Part shown: positions 1 through 7,471 of the stretch, in pieces | Position numbering within the stretch: position 1 is the first letter of the stretch | Layout: the number at the start of each line of letters is the position of its first letter | From: Bradyrhizobium sp. STM 3843 | GTDB lineage: Bacteria; Pseudomonadota; Alphaproteobacteria; Rhizobiales; Xanthobacteraceae | Assembly: GCF_000239815.1 (NCBI RefSeq) | Contig: NZ_CAFK01000002.1 | Location: forward strand, 1 to 56,747 | Direction of reading: 5' to 3' | DNA: 56,747 bases | Program-made: the position numbers and the translations under genes | Notes under the pieces: generated by a model | Seen by the model: the letters and a program-made list of their open reading frames with translations, nothing else | What the model was told of the DNA's origin: nothing | The model's database searches: none

Positions 1-13
1 CTCGGGGCGCATA

Positions 14-42
14 TTGACATTGTTCCCTTTTTGTTCTAATAG
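14..42 (+). promoter_or_regulatory. SOS-type promoter with LexA direct repeat
   Basis: TTGACA (14-19) and TAATAG (37-42) are separated by 17 bases, a near-consensus sigma70 promoter. Inside the spacer GTTC (22-25) and GTTC (33-36) are exactly 7 bases apart, the direct-repeat LexA operator known from Alphaproteobacteria. LexA bound here would block RNA polymerase. The lipoprotein gene starts about 84 bases downstream. The same layout recurs at three other accessory blocks in this window. Confidence 0.75.
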
Positions 43-125
43 TATCAGAGGTTGAAAGCATATCTTGCCCCACGTCTCGCGCATGGCGAGCGCTCTCCTG
101 TTCAAGCTGTTGAGGATTACCACAA

Positions 126-575
126 ATGCTGAACCGCTCGGGGCTTCGCATCGCGGGCCTGCTTGCTATTTCGGGCGTACTCTCCGGATGTTCGTTCCTG
201 TCCTGGCCCTATCCGCGGCTGATCGAACATATGGAAGGATTAGGCACAGGGCGGATCGCCGACTACGTCCGCCGGGAGATGAGCGGGCGTGACGAAGACC
301 AGATCACGGCCGACATTACCAAGTTCCTCGCAAGCTCGATTCCTAAGAAGGTGATCTCACGCCAGGACGCTGAATCGCTTGGGCTGCAATGCGCGCCGGC
401 ACCAAGCACGCAATGTTCGTACTCCGGCGAGTTTTGGTATCGTTACGAAAATATTCCGTCACAAACGCGCGCTTACGGAAAGAGATTCATCAAGAGCATC
501 GAGGTTCGGCTCTCCTATCTGAGGCCAAGAGAATTTGTCGTTTACGTGCATGAGCATGTGATCTCCGAGGAATGA
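126..575 (+). CDS. lipoprotein, candidate immunity protein
   Basis: 149 residues. The N-terminus has a positively charged start, a hydrophobic stretch and a lipobox LSGC (residues 19-22), so it should be a lipid-anchored envelope protein. I do not recognise the mature domain. It is the first gene after the SOS-type promoter and lies 11 bases before a gene for an exported-enzyme-like cargo protein. That layout, a small lipoprotein next to a possible peptidoglycan-acting protein, matches known effector/immunity pairs, so an immunity role is inferred from context only. Confidence 0.7.
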   Translation: MLNRSGLRIAGLLAISGVLSGCSFLSWPYPRLIEHMEGLGTGRIADYVRREMSGRDEDQITADITKFLASSIPKKVISRQDAESLGLQCAPAPSTQCSYSGEFWYRYENIPSQTRAYGKRFIKSIEVRLSYLRPREFVVYVHEHVISEE

Positions 576-586
576 GCGGGTGAAGC

Positions 587-2038
587 ATGGCGGAAGGTCA
601 ATACAGAATTCTGAAGGCTCAACTTCCGCTCCTGGGCGGCGTAGCTGGCCACAACTTTCTCGTTCTGGTCGATCCAAATGGCCGCGTCGTTGACGAGCTG
701 AATGGCCTCGCAACGGATGTGAATGGAAACGTGAAGCCGATCGGAAATATGCCGTCCGATACATTGAAGGTTCATCCCGGCAGACGCTTCTATAAGCCTG
801 AATTGCGTCAAGCAGAGATGGTCTCCGGCGATCAGGCCGCAGTCATGAATTTGTGGAATGCTGCCAAGACTGCTGGCGATAAAATCAATGATCTGGAGCT
901 TCACTACCCTTTCATGGGGTTGGGACGGAATAGCAATTCAGTATTGAGTACCTTGATCGGCGCGACGGGCTTGGTTGAACCGCCCTTAGCGGACGGCGCA
1001 CCCATTATGCCTGGCGCGGGGAGCATGTTGCTCGACCCCGAAGCGGTTCAGGAAATTCAACGTCAGTACCAACTTGAAGTCCCGCACCCAGACGGCGCTC
1101 AGGATTCGACCGCGCCTTCGCAAAACCCCGAACAGATTGGACAGCAGAATCAACGGAGGCAGTTGAGCGGGGCAAAACGGTCGTTGAGGCCACCGCCAGC
1201 TCCGCCGGGACTTGGGACGACATCGCCGTCACGCAACCGATCTCCCGCAGCGGCGGCAAAGCTTCCGAGCATGACAGCTCCCGATGCAAGAGGGGGAAAT
1301 TCGATCGACGGCACTGCCGGCCGGGCACCCTCGGCGCCGCCTCTCCGTTCTGGTGCGAACGCGCCTCGTGGCCGGACCTTGGAGGCGGACCCGATCCTGT
1401 CGCCCCTGCACTTCGCGCCAGAGGCGCCGCAAAATCCCGTTCCGTTCACGGTGCCGTTGGGGTCTGGCGTCTTCGCAGGTGGTGTGGGACCCGCTGCTGA
1501 CGGAACGATTGCCGAGGTTCGAGCCAACGCGCCGAGCTTCCTGGCACCGGCCGCGGGTGTATCAAGCACGTCTGAGTCCATGAGACCATCTGCCATGCGT
1601 GGAGATGGGTTCGCCAGGATCGGTGATCGCCGTGGTGTCGGTGATGGGTGGAAGGGTCTCGTTTCGTCGCCTTTGAACGGCGCGACGGCGCCTGGCAGAT
1701 TGAGCTCTTCCACTCTCGACACAGTCCCGAATGATCAAGACCAGCCTCGATGGCAGGCCGGCGCCTTGCCTGGGATTGTCGGAGGCAAGCCATTCTTTTC
1801 ATCCGTGCCACATGCGCTTGAGGCACTGGTTGCGCCAGACGGGAGCGGCCGCGCACTGGCTCCGACGCCTGACCCAGTCGCGGTGCCAGCTCAAGCTGCG
1901 CCTGGCGGTATTTTGGGGATGTTGATCGACGCCGGCCATATCGATCCGGAGAATCCAGATCGGCCGGCTGCGGCTGGGCTGCTCGGTCTGATTCAGGACT
2001 ACCTGCGCGGAAATGCGATCGATCGCCAGAATCGCTGA
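587..2038 (+). CDS. cargo protein with amidase-like N-terminal domain
   Basis: 483 residues. The N-terminal 140 residues form a compact domain with GHN (residues 21-23), a Gly-Leu-Ala-Thr-Asp turn and an NSNS element (114-117). This resembles small effector-like domains with a cysteine-peptidase/amidase look, but I see no clear catalytic Cys, so the activity is unproven. Residues about 160-430 are a Pro/Ala/Ser/Arg-rich, probably disordered stretch. The end carries PGGILGML and AGLLGLIQDYLRG, related to the GG-L-x-G-L-L tail motif of the other cargo proteins. It follows the lipoprotein gene and immediately precedes the truncated portal gene. Confidence 0.65.
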   Translation: MAEGQYRILKAQLPLLGGVAGHNFLVLVDPNGRVVDELNGLATDVNGNVKPIGNMPSDTLKVHPGRRFYKPELRQAEMVSGDQAAVMNLWNAAKTAGDKINDLELHYPFMGLGRNSNSVLSTLIGATGLVEPPLADGAPIMPGAGSMLLDPEAVQEIQRQYQLEVPHPDGAQDSTAPSQNPEQIGQQNQRRQLSGAKRSLRPPPAPPGLGTTSPSRNRSPAAAAKLPSMTAPDARGGNSIDGTAGRAPSAPPLRSGANAPRGRTLEADPILSPLHFAPEAPQNPVPFTVPLGSGVFAGGVGPAADGTIAEVRANAPSFLAPAAGVSSTSESMRPSAMRGDGFARIGDRRGVGDGWKGLVSSPLNGATAPGRLSSSTLDTVPNDQDQPRWQAGALPGIVGGKPFFSSVPHALEALVAPDGSGRALAPTPDPVAVPAQAAPGGILGMLIDAGHIDPENPDRPAAAGLLGLIQDYLRGNAIDRQNR

Positions 2039-2093
2039 CGGGCCCGCGAGCGCAGCGCTACGTTTTCCCTTTCTCGTTTCGAAGGTAGTGACT

Positions 2094-3761
2094 ATGCCTA
2101 TTTCATTGCCGTCGGCGCCGCTTCAGCCGGCGCCGGCTCCGATCACCCACGACGTCACCATCGTCACCACCCGCAAATTCGCCCAGGCGCGGGTGATGGG
2201 CGTGCCGCCGGAGGAGTTTGGGATCGAGCGCGGTGCGCGCTCGATCCGCGACTGCAACTATTGCTTCCACGAGGTCGTGACCAAGACCGAGGCGCAGCTG
2301 ATCGCAGAGGGCTTCGACGCCGGGCAGATCAGATCACTCGGCGAATACACCGGAACGACCGAGATCGAGACGCTCGCTCGCGATACGGTCGAAGAGCATC
2401 TTCGTTCGTCGTCGAGCGCCGCGAACGCGGCGGCGCGTCTCGTGCGCATCACCGAACATTACGTCCGGATGGACTACGAGGGTGAGGGCAGGCCGTGCCT
2501 GTATCAGGTGATCACCGGCGGCGACCAGGGCGAGATCCTGCGCAAGGACGGCAAGGAGTGCATCACCCCGTTTGACGCCATTCCGTTCGCGGCGACCACG
2601 CCGGTGCCGATGACGCATCGCTTCTTCGGCCGCTCGATCGCCGATCTCGTGATGCCGCTGCAGCGGGAGAAAACCGCGCTCAAGCGCGGTGCGCTCGACA
2701 ACCTCTATTTGCACAACAATCCTCGCGTCGAGGTGGCGGAGGCCAATGCGGGGCCGAACACGCTCGACGATCTCCTGGTGTCACGGCCCGGCGGCGTGGT
2801 GCGCACCAAGACCGCGGGCGGGCTGAACTGGCAGGTGGTACCCGATATCACCACATCGATCTACCCGATGCTGCAATATATCGATGCCGAGCTTGAGACG
2901 CGCACGGGCCTGTCGAAGCAAGCCCAAGGCATCGACGCGAACGCGCTGCAGAACCAGTCGGCAACCGCCGTGGCGCAGGTGTTCTCGGCCTCGCAAATGC
3001 GGATCAAGCTGATCGCGCGGATCATGGCGGAGGGGGTTCGCGACATCTTTGCGCTGCTGCATGCCACGATCCGCAAGCATGGCCAGCAGCGGCAGACCGT
3101 GCGGCTGCGCAACGCCTGGATCAGCGTCGATCCGCGCGGCTGGAAGACGCGCGATGACATGACCATCAATGTCGGCCTGGGTTCAGGTGGAAAGGCCCAG
3201 CAATTCGCCCAGACCATGGCGATCGCGAACGTGCAGAAGGAGCTGGCTATTGCCGGCAAAGTCAACCTGGTCAGCGATCGCGAGCTCTATAACACTGCAG
3301 CCGAGTTGACCCGCATCATGGGGCACAAGAATCCCAATCGCTTCTTCAACGATCCCACTGCGGTCAATCCGCAAACCGGCCAGCTCTTGAATCCGCCACC
3401 GGCACCACCACAGCCGCCGCCCGACCCAAAGCTCCTGGCGGCACAGGCGAGGCTGCAGACCGAGCAGGCGATCTCAGCTCAGAAGGCGCAACTCGCACAG
3501 CAGCAGGCGCATAACGACATGATCCACCAGCAGATCAAGATGCAGGCCGAGATCGAGCTCGCCAAGATCAAGGCCGGTCTGGACGCCAAGATTGCGCTGC
3601 TCGACGCCCATTTGAAGACCATTGCGGAGGCGCAAAGCCGCGAACACGCCCAGGCCGAACACGAGATGGCGCTCGCGGAGTCTGCGCTTGACGCAGCCGC
3701 CAAAGCGGGCAGCTACGCCAACCGCCAGTCGCGCAACACGACGGAGCAGTCCAATGGCTGA
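2094..3761 (+). CDS. phage portal protein (P22-like), N-terminus missing
   Basis: 555 residues from the ATG at 2094. The RVMGVPPEEFGIER and RSIRDCNYCFHEVV segments and the following head-to-tail connector region are typical of P22-like portals, which form the dodecameric DNA gate of the capsid. The C-terminus is Pro-rich followed by a long Gln/Ala coiled coil. Family members are about 700 residues and have roughly 150-200 residues before this point; nothing like them is encoded in the preceding 2 kb, which is cargo. The gene is therefore 5'-truncated or split by the accessory insertion. It overlaps the next gene by 8 bases. Confidence 0.85.
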   Translation: MPISLPSAPLQPAPAPITHDVTIVTTRKFAQARVMGVPPEEFGIERGARSIRDCNYCFHEVVTKTEAQLIAEGFDAGQIRSLGEYTGTTEIETLARDTVEEHLRSSSSAANAAARLVRITEHYVRMDYEGEGRPCLYQVITGGDQGEILRKDGKECITPFDAIPFAATTPVPMTHRFFGRSIADLVMPLQREKTALKRGALDNLYLHNNPRVEVAEANAGPNTLDDLLVSRPGGVVRTKTAGGLNWQVVPDITTSIYPMLQYIDAELETRTGLSKQAQGIDANALQNQSATAVAQVFSASQMRIKLIARIMAEGVRDIFALLHATIRKHGQQRQTVRLRNAWISVDPRGWKTRDDMTINVGLGSGGKAQQFAQTMAIANVQKELAIAGKVNLVSDRELYNTAAELTRIMGHKNPNRFFNDPTAVNPQTGQLLNPPPAPPQPPPDPKLLAAQARLQTEQAISAQKAQLAQQQAHNDMIHQQIKMQAEIELAKIKAGLDAKIALLDAHLKTIAEAQSREHAQAEHEMALAESALDAAAKAGSYANRQSRNTTEQSNG

Positions 3762-4053
3762 TGAATGGAGGCTGCAGCAGACTGCAGCGAAGGCCGTCCG
3801 CGCGCAAGCGTTGCTGGACGACGAGCTGCTGTCGGAAGCTTTTTCAGCGCTTGAGGCGAGCTACACCTCCGCCTGGCGGCAGACCGTCATTGATGATGTA
3901 GCGGGCCGCGAAAAACTCTTCCTCGCCATCAACGTCGTGGGGAAAGTGCGCGACCATCTTTCTGCAGTGGTCGCCAACGGCAAGCTGGCGCAGGCCGAGC
4001 TTAAGGAGCTTGCCGAAATAGCGGAGCGCAAGAAGCGGTTCGGGATTCTGTGA
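3754..4053 (+). CDS. small phage head-region protein
   Basis: 99 residues, starting inside the portal stop region (8-base overlap), so translationally coupled. It is mostly helical and charged, without membrane segments. I do not recognise a named family, but the position directly after the portal is usual for a small conserved head gene. Its 3' two thirds are duplicated at 5856-6041 on the far side of the next accessory block. Confidence 0.7.
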   Translation: MADEWRLQQTAAKAVRAQALLDDELLSEAFSALEASYTSAWRQTVIDDVAGREKLFLAINVVGKVRDHLSAVVANGKLAQAELKELAEIAERKKRFGIL

Positions 4054-4113
4054 CATCGGTGCGAGGGGCGTTGGCAGGTGCAATCCGAAGGTGTATTGAC
4101 GTGTTTTTTGTTC
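3868..4113 (+). repeat. direct repeat, left copy, flanking accessory block
   Basis: This stretch, the 3' end of the small head gene plus its downstream leader, reappears at 5856-6103. The coding part aligns without gaps at an offset of 1988 bases and is roughly 90% identical. The leader part has small indels. The two copies bracket the block with the 4308, 4980 and 5423 genes. Confidence 0.85.
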
Positions 4114-4117
4114 TCTA
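4096..4117 (+). promoter_or_regulatory. decayed SOS-type promoter
   Basis: TTGACG (4096-4101) is followed by only one GTTC (4110-4113). In the sister copy at 6082 the same sequence has GTTC-N7-GTTC. About four bases have been lost here, which removes the first half-site and shortens the promoter spacer. The site is probably no longer a LexA operator and may be a weak promoter. Confidence 0.5.
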
Positions 4118-4307
4118 GGGCTGGCGGATGCCTTTACTCGTTGAGAGTGGCTGTCTTGGGAGAGGCCTCAGATCGAAAGACGCTCCGCGACTATTCAACA
4201 ATCGATACGGATCGTTGGAGGACGCGCTCTTGGAAGTCTGCTCGCTTACGTCGTCGCGATCGTTCGCGAACAGACGAGATGTCCTGACTTGATGGCCGAA
4301 GGTAACA

Positions 4308-4949
4308 ATGACCGTAGAACCTGCTCTGCCCGGGCTAAGCAAAGATACCTTGAGGTCGAAACGACCAAGACTAAGCTACATTGTTGCGGCTGTCGCGCTT
4401 ATCGGCTGGATCGGATCCGTGACGATGCAATTCGCTTTGCCGCACCTGTCAGAATGGCTCGGCTGGATCTATTTGATAGGTATCGCGATCTTATTTGCCC
4501 TGCTCATTCGTGCAGCAATCGGGCGCCGTTGGCAAGATTCGGCGATCTTTGCGGTGATCTGGTGCGTCGTTCTTTTTCCGCTCTACGCGCCAATCACGGC
4601 TTCGTGGATGCGAGTTGAAGCCTTTCGCGCCCACGTGTCGCCCATTGCGAGCTATTTGTCGCAATGCAAATTGATCGATTTCGTCGCAGGCAATGCGAAA
4701 CAAAAGCTTGGGCGATGTGAAAATCTTGGCACGGGTGGCGAAGAGGTCTTGGAGATCTTCTATGACACGACTGGACTGATCGTAGCTCCTCCTGCGCAGC
4801 GGACACCCGAATGGAGAGCAGCTATGGGGCACTTCTCGCCTACTGCCGTTCACCTCGAAGGTGAGGGGCGTGCCCGCCGTCTCTTTGGAGACTTTTATGA
4901 GATCGCGCTGTTTCCGCACGACTATGATGGCAGCAATGATGATTTTTGA
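4308..4949 (+). CDS. membrane protein, candidate immunity protein
   Basis: 213 residues. About three hydrophobic segments (near residues 24-45, 50-68 and 76-95) are followed by a roughly 110-residue hydrophilic domain. This domain shares a clear pattern with the product of 9881-10450: SQC-x-L near the start, then GxCE, YDT(S/T)G, RT-x-EW and LFG-x-(F/Y)Y. The two are paralogues next to different cargo genes. I know no named family; an immunity or chaperone role for the following cargo protein is inferred from position. It is more AT-rich than the phage core. Confidence 0.65.
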   Translation: MTVEPALPGLSKDTLRSKRPRLSYIVAAVALIGWIGSVTMQFALPHLSEWLGWIYLIGIAILFALLIRAAIGRRWQDSAIFAVIWCVVLFPLYAPITASWMRVEAFRAHVSPIASYLSQCKLIDFVAGNAKQKLGRCENLGTGGEEVLEIFYDTTGLIVAPPAQRTPEWRAAMGHFSPTAVHLEGEGRARRLFGDFYEIALFPHDYDGSNDDF

Positions 4950-4979
4950 ACAATGTGGTCGTAAACCAGGAAAGTGAAG

Positions 4980-5426
4980 ATGGCTGACGCAAACTTTTAT
5001 GTCGGTTCGGAGAAGGAGAAAACTTTCACCGGGTACGTTCCAGCCAAGTTCTTGATCCGTAACGGCGCTTATGTGGTTGATCCGACGCCAGGCGGCTCGC
5101 AAAATGCGTATCTGTATTCCGATGCTCAAGGCTCTTACAAGACCGATGGACGTCGAGCCAATCCAAACAACTATCTGATTGTCCCTGCAAATTATGATGA
5201 GGATCAAGCCAAGGCATTTGCTAGCAGAGTGGCTCAGTCGATCAACCGTGTGTATCCTGAAGATGAAATGGGCGGAGCAGGCTTGCATGACGCGTTGGCC
5301 CAAATGACCGCCGCTTTCCTGCCTGGTGGATCTCAGGATCTTCAGCGGCATCCGCAATGGGGCATTCCTAAGGGATCGTTGTCCCAGCCTTTGTCGGAAG
5401 TGCATCCAACCACCTTGGATTTGTGA
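4980..5426 (+). CDS. cargo protein, N-terminal part (frameshifted)
   Basis: 148 residues from the ATG at 4980, which has AGGA 7-10 bases upstream. It begins with a domain containing GYVPAKFL and YVVDPTPGG, which recurs in decayed form at 10548-10749. The frame ends in an unrelated-looking tail after WGIPKGSL. Reading on from that point in the next frame gives VPAFVGSASNHLGFVTAAAG, which runs straight into the 5423-5821 frame, so the two ORFs look like one gene broken by a frameshift near 5380. A programmed shift cannot be excluded. Function unknown. Confidence 0.6.
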   Translation: MADANFYVGSEKEKTFTGYVPAKFLIRNGAYVVDPTPGGSQNAYLYSDAQGSYKTDGRRANPNNYLIVPANYDEDQAKAFASRVAQSINRVYPEDEMGGAGLHDALAQMTAAFLPGGSQDLQRHPQWGIPKGSLSQPLSEVHPTTLDL

Positions 5427-5821
5427 CCGCAGCCGCCGGCTTGCCGATGGATTGGGCAGAGCTCGGCGGTGGTGTTGCAAATGGGGCCAATGCTGCGCTT
5501 CAGCTCTTGAACCGACTTCGGGGTAAAGGATCTGACGCCATCGACACCGGCGGACCTTATTGGCTCTCGAAGCAAAATCACGCAAATTTAGCCGATGGCT
5601 ATGCCGCTGGTCTTGCTTCAATGAGGCTGCCCGCTCCTTTCAATGACTACGGCTATGGAACGCAGTCGGGGGGCGCATCTGCTCAAATCGGAGCTGGCGG
5701 CGGCATCTCACCGTTCAGCGACGTCCTAACCGGCATCAATCCAGACGAGGCCGCGCCGCCAATATGGCCACCGCAACAGATCAAGCCGGTTCGATATCTG
5801 AGCACGCGGTTGCGATACTGA
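5423..5821 (+). CDS. cargo protein, C-terminal part (frameshifted)
   Basis: 132 residues from a GTG overlapping the previous stop; coding potential actually extends upstream to about 5378 in this frame. It contains GLPMDWAELGGG, which suggests a polymorphic-toxin-like segment. It ends in PVRYLSTRLRY, a version of the C-terminal tail found on the M23 and NlpC-like cargo proteins, with GGGIS about 40 residues before the end. Together with 4980-5426 it would make one protein of about 280 residues. Confidence 0.55.
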   Translation: MTAAAGLPMDWAELGGGVANGANAALQLLNRLRGKGSDAIDTGGPYWLSKQNHANLADGYAAGLASMRLPAPFNDYGYGTQSGGASAQIGAGGGISPFSDVLTGINPDEAAPPIWPPQQIKPVRYLSTRLRY

Positions 5822-5855
5822 GCAGACCTGTGCGTGCGGCCGATACGCTACGGCA

Positions 5856-6041
5856 TTCGCCTGGCGGCGGACCGTCATTGATGATGTAGCGGGCCGCGAA
5901 AAACTCTTCCTAGCCATCAACGTCGTCGGGAAAGTGCGCGACCATCTTTCTGCACTGGTCCCCGACGGCAAGCTGGCGCAGGCCCAGCTGAAGGAGCTTG
6001 CCGACCTAACGGAGCGCAAGAAGCGGTTCGGGATTCGGTGA
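5856..6041 (+). pseudogene. duplicated 3' fragment of small phage head gene
   Basis: Copy of positions 3868-4053. It encodes the last roughly 61 residues of the 99-residue head protein, still open and ending at the equivalent stop, but with no start codon of its own. The duplication continues past the stop into the promoter region at 6082-6109. It looks like a scar of how the intervening block was acquired, by recombination or duplication of target sequence. Confidence 0.85.
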
Positions 6042-6081
6042 CATCGGTAAGGGGCCTTGGTAGATGCAATCCGAAGATGTG

Positions 6082-6109
6082 TTGACGTGTTCGCTGTTTG
6101 TTCTATAGT
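6082..6109 (+). promoter_or_regulatory. SOS-type promoter with LexA direct repeat
   Basis: TTGACG (6082-6087) and TATAGT (6104-6109) have a 16-base spacer holding GTTC (6089-6092), seven bases, GTTC (6100-6103). It should drive the run of accessory genes from 6194 to the terminator at 12585-12617, because no other convincing promoter was seen between them. Confidence 0.75.
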
Positions 6110-6193
6110 GGGCATTGGCGGGATAGGCGCATTTTGCTTGCCGCCGACGTTGGCCATTTGCTCGAGATGGAAGTTACCAGGAGTTCGTCGTGC

Positions 6194-6481
6194 ATGTCTG
6201 AGCCCGGGGAGGCGCTAGAGTTCTCACAGCAGCGCAGATCGATCGTCGTAGCTTGGGCGTTCTATTCACTGGTGCTGGCGTCCGTGCTGCAATACTACGT
6301 ATCACTATTCTTCGCTTATTTGTTTTGGTCCGCGCACCGCTGGCCCGGATTGTTTGCTTTCGTCAGCAACGTCCTGCTCATTCTATCAGATCCATACCCC
6401 ACCCGGTCCGTGTTGAAGCGCTGCCGGTGCTGTTGCCGGTATCCGCGATTTGGAGTTGATCTCGATGTTGAGGGCTATTGA
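6194..6481 (+). CDS. small membrane protein, unknown
   Basis: 95 residues from the ATG at 6194 (an upstream ATG at 6164 is also in frame). Two hydrophobic segments, near residues 13-40 and 48-63, are followed by a Cys/Arg-rich tail that looks unlike the rest and may reflect a frameshift. The stop overlaps the next start (TGATG). It is the first gene after the intact SOS-type promoter. Function unknown. Confidence 0.5.
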   Translation: MSEPGEALEFSQQRRSIVVAWAFYSLVLASVLQYYVSLFFAYLFWSAHRWPGLFAFVSNVLLILSDPYPTRSVLKRCRCCCRYPRFGVDLDVEGY

Positions 6482-7380
6482 TGTCGGGAGCGGTCTATTC
6501 TTGTCCAGGCGAGAAGCCGGCGAGCATATCTATTGTCAGGCGGCGGAGGATGCTTGGTAGCCTCGGCGCATTGGCCTCTTCAACGTGCTGGCTATTCGCC
6601 GTCACGGCGTTGGTTCTTTTCGTTTCGGACGAGAGCCGCGCGCAAGAGCGAGTTTCCGACAAAGAGATCTACCATCTCGCCGTGGATTATTGCCGGGGAC
6701 CCCTCCCGCGTCCCATGGCGCTGAGTGCGGTCCAAATGCTCGTATGTTTCGACGGGTGGATCGATGATGGCATGGATCTGTCGTCGGTGCGCGGCCTGAA
6801 AGACCATGGTCTCTTTGTTGTCAGAAGCTTAGGCGGGCATGCTGAGACCGCCATCACCTTGTCGAACCTGCTTCGCGACCGCCACGCTACCGTTGTCGTT
6901 TACGACTACTGCATGGCCGCCTGCGCAGATTTTCTCTTCGTGGCGTCAGACCACTCATATGTCCTCGCAGACGCTCTGGTGGCGTGGCGCGATCCGCTAG
7001 CGGGTCTGGCCGGTTGTACGTCGTTGAAGGCGCCGCGCGAGGATGGTCCCAAAAGAGTCGAGAGTGTTCCCTGTCCCGGCGCGACCTCAGCGGAGCTGCA
7101 CAAGTACGACGCGGCAGTATCAGCAGTGGACCGCTTCTATTCAGAGCGAGTAGCTGATCCGAAACTTGAACGGCCGCCAATTGGCTTCGATATCAGAAGG
7201 TCGGTTGTTCAATTGTTTCGCGAAACCGGCGTTTATCCGAACGTCACGTGGACCCTGAGTCCCAGATATCGCGGGGCATTCAGGACGAATATTTTTTATG
7301 AAGCTTATCCAAAGAGCCAGGAGGAAGTCGACGCGATAGCCGCGCGGCTGCACCTTGGAAGAGTGATCTATGATCCCTAA
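6481..7380 (+). CDS. secreted ClpP/crotonase-like protein, probably non-catalytic
   Basis: 299 residues with a signal-anchor segment (about 25-50) ending near SRAQE. The core has LFVVRSLGGH (111-120), then a beta strand and YDYCMAACAD (141-150). This matches the layout of periplasmic ClpP-like proteins of the COG3904 type, where CxSAC carries the nucleophile. Here the Ser is Ala, so catalysis is doubtful. It ends in LGRVIYDP. The product of 22284-23213 is a clear paralogue, and a third, decayed copy lies at 22009-22232. All sit beside SOS-type promoters. An envelope-located protective role is inferred. Confidence 0.65.
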   Translation: MSGAVYSCPGEKPASISIVRRRRMLGSLGALASSTCWLFAVTALVLFVSDESRAQERVSDKEIYHLAVDYCRGPLPRPMALSAVQMLVCFDGWIDDGMDLSSVRGLKDHGLFVVRSLGGHAETAITLSNLLRDRHATVVVYDYCMAACADFLFVASDHSYVLADALVAWRDPLAGLAGCTSLKAPREDGPKRVESVPCPGATSAELHKYDAAVSAVDRFYSERVADPKLERPPIGFDIRRSVVQLFRETGVYPNVTWTLSPRYRGAFRTNIFYEAYPKSQEEVDAIAARLHLGRVIYDP

Positions 7381-7471
7381 ACAGCTGATTCTGTACCCGA
7401 AGAGCGCGAACTCAAGTCGCGCCCGCGAGGGAAGGGTCTATTTCGTGTTCAAGCGGGAGGGGTGAACTCGT

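Noticed and set aside
4491..5621. 376-codon minus-strand ORF across the first accessory block
   Set aside because: Composition is low-complexity His/Arg/Leu; it spans two plus-strand genes that have a paralogue (4308) and a relic copy (4980), which supports the plus strand.
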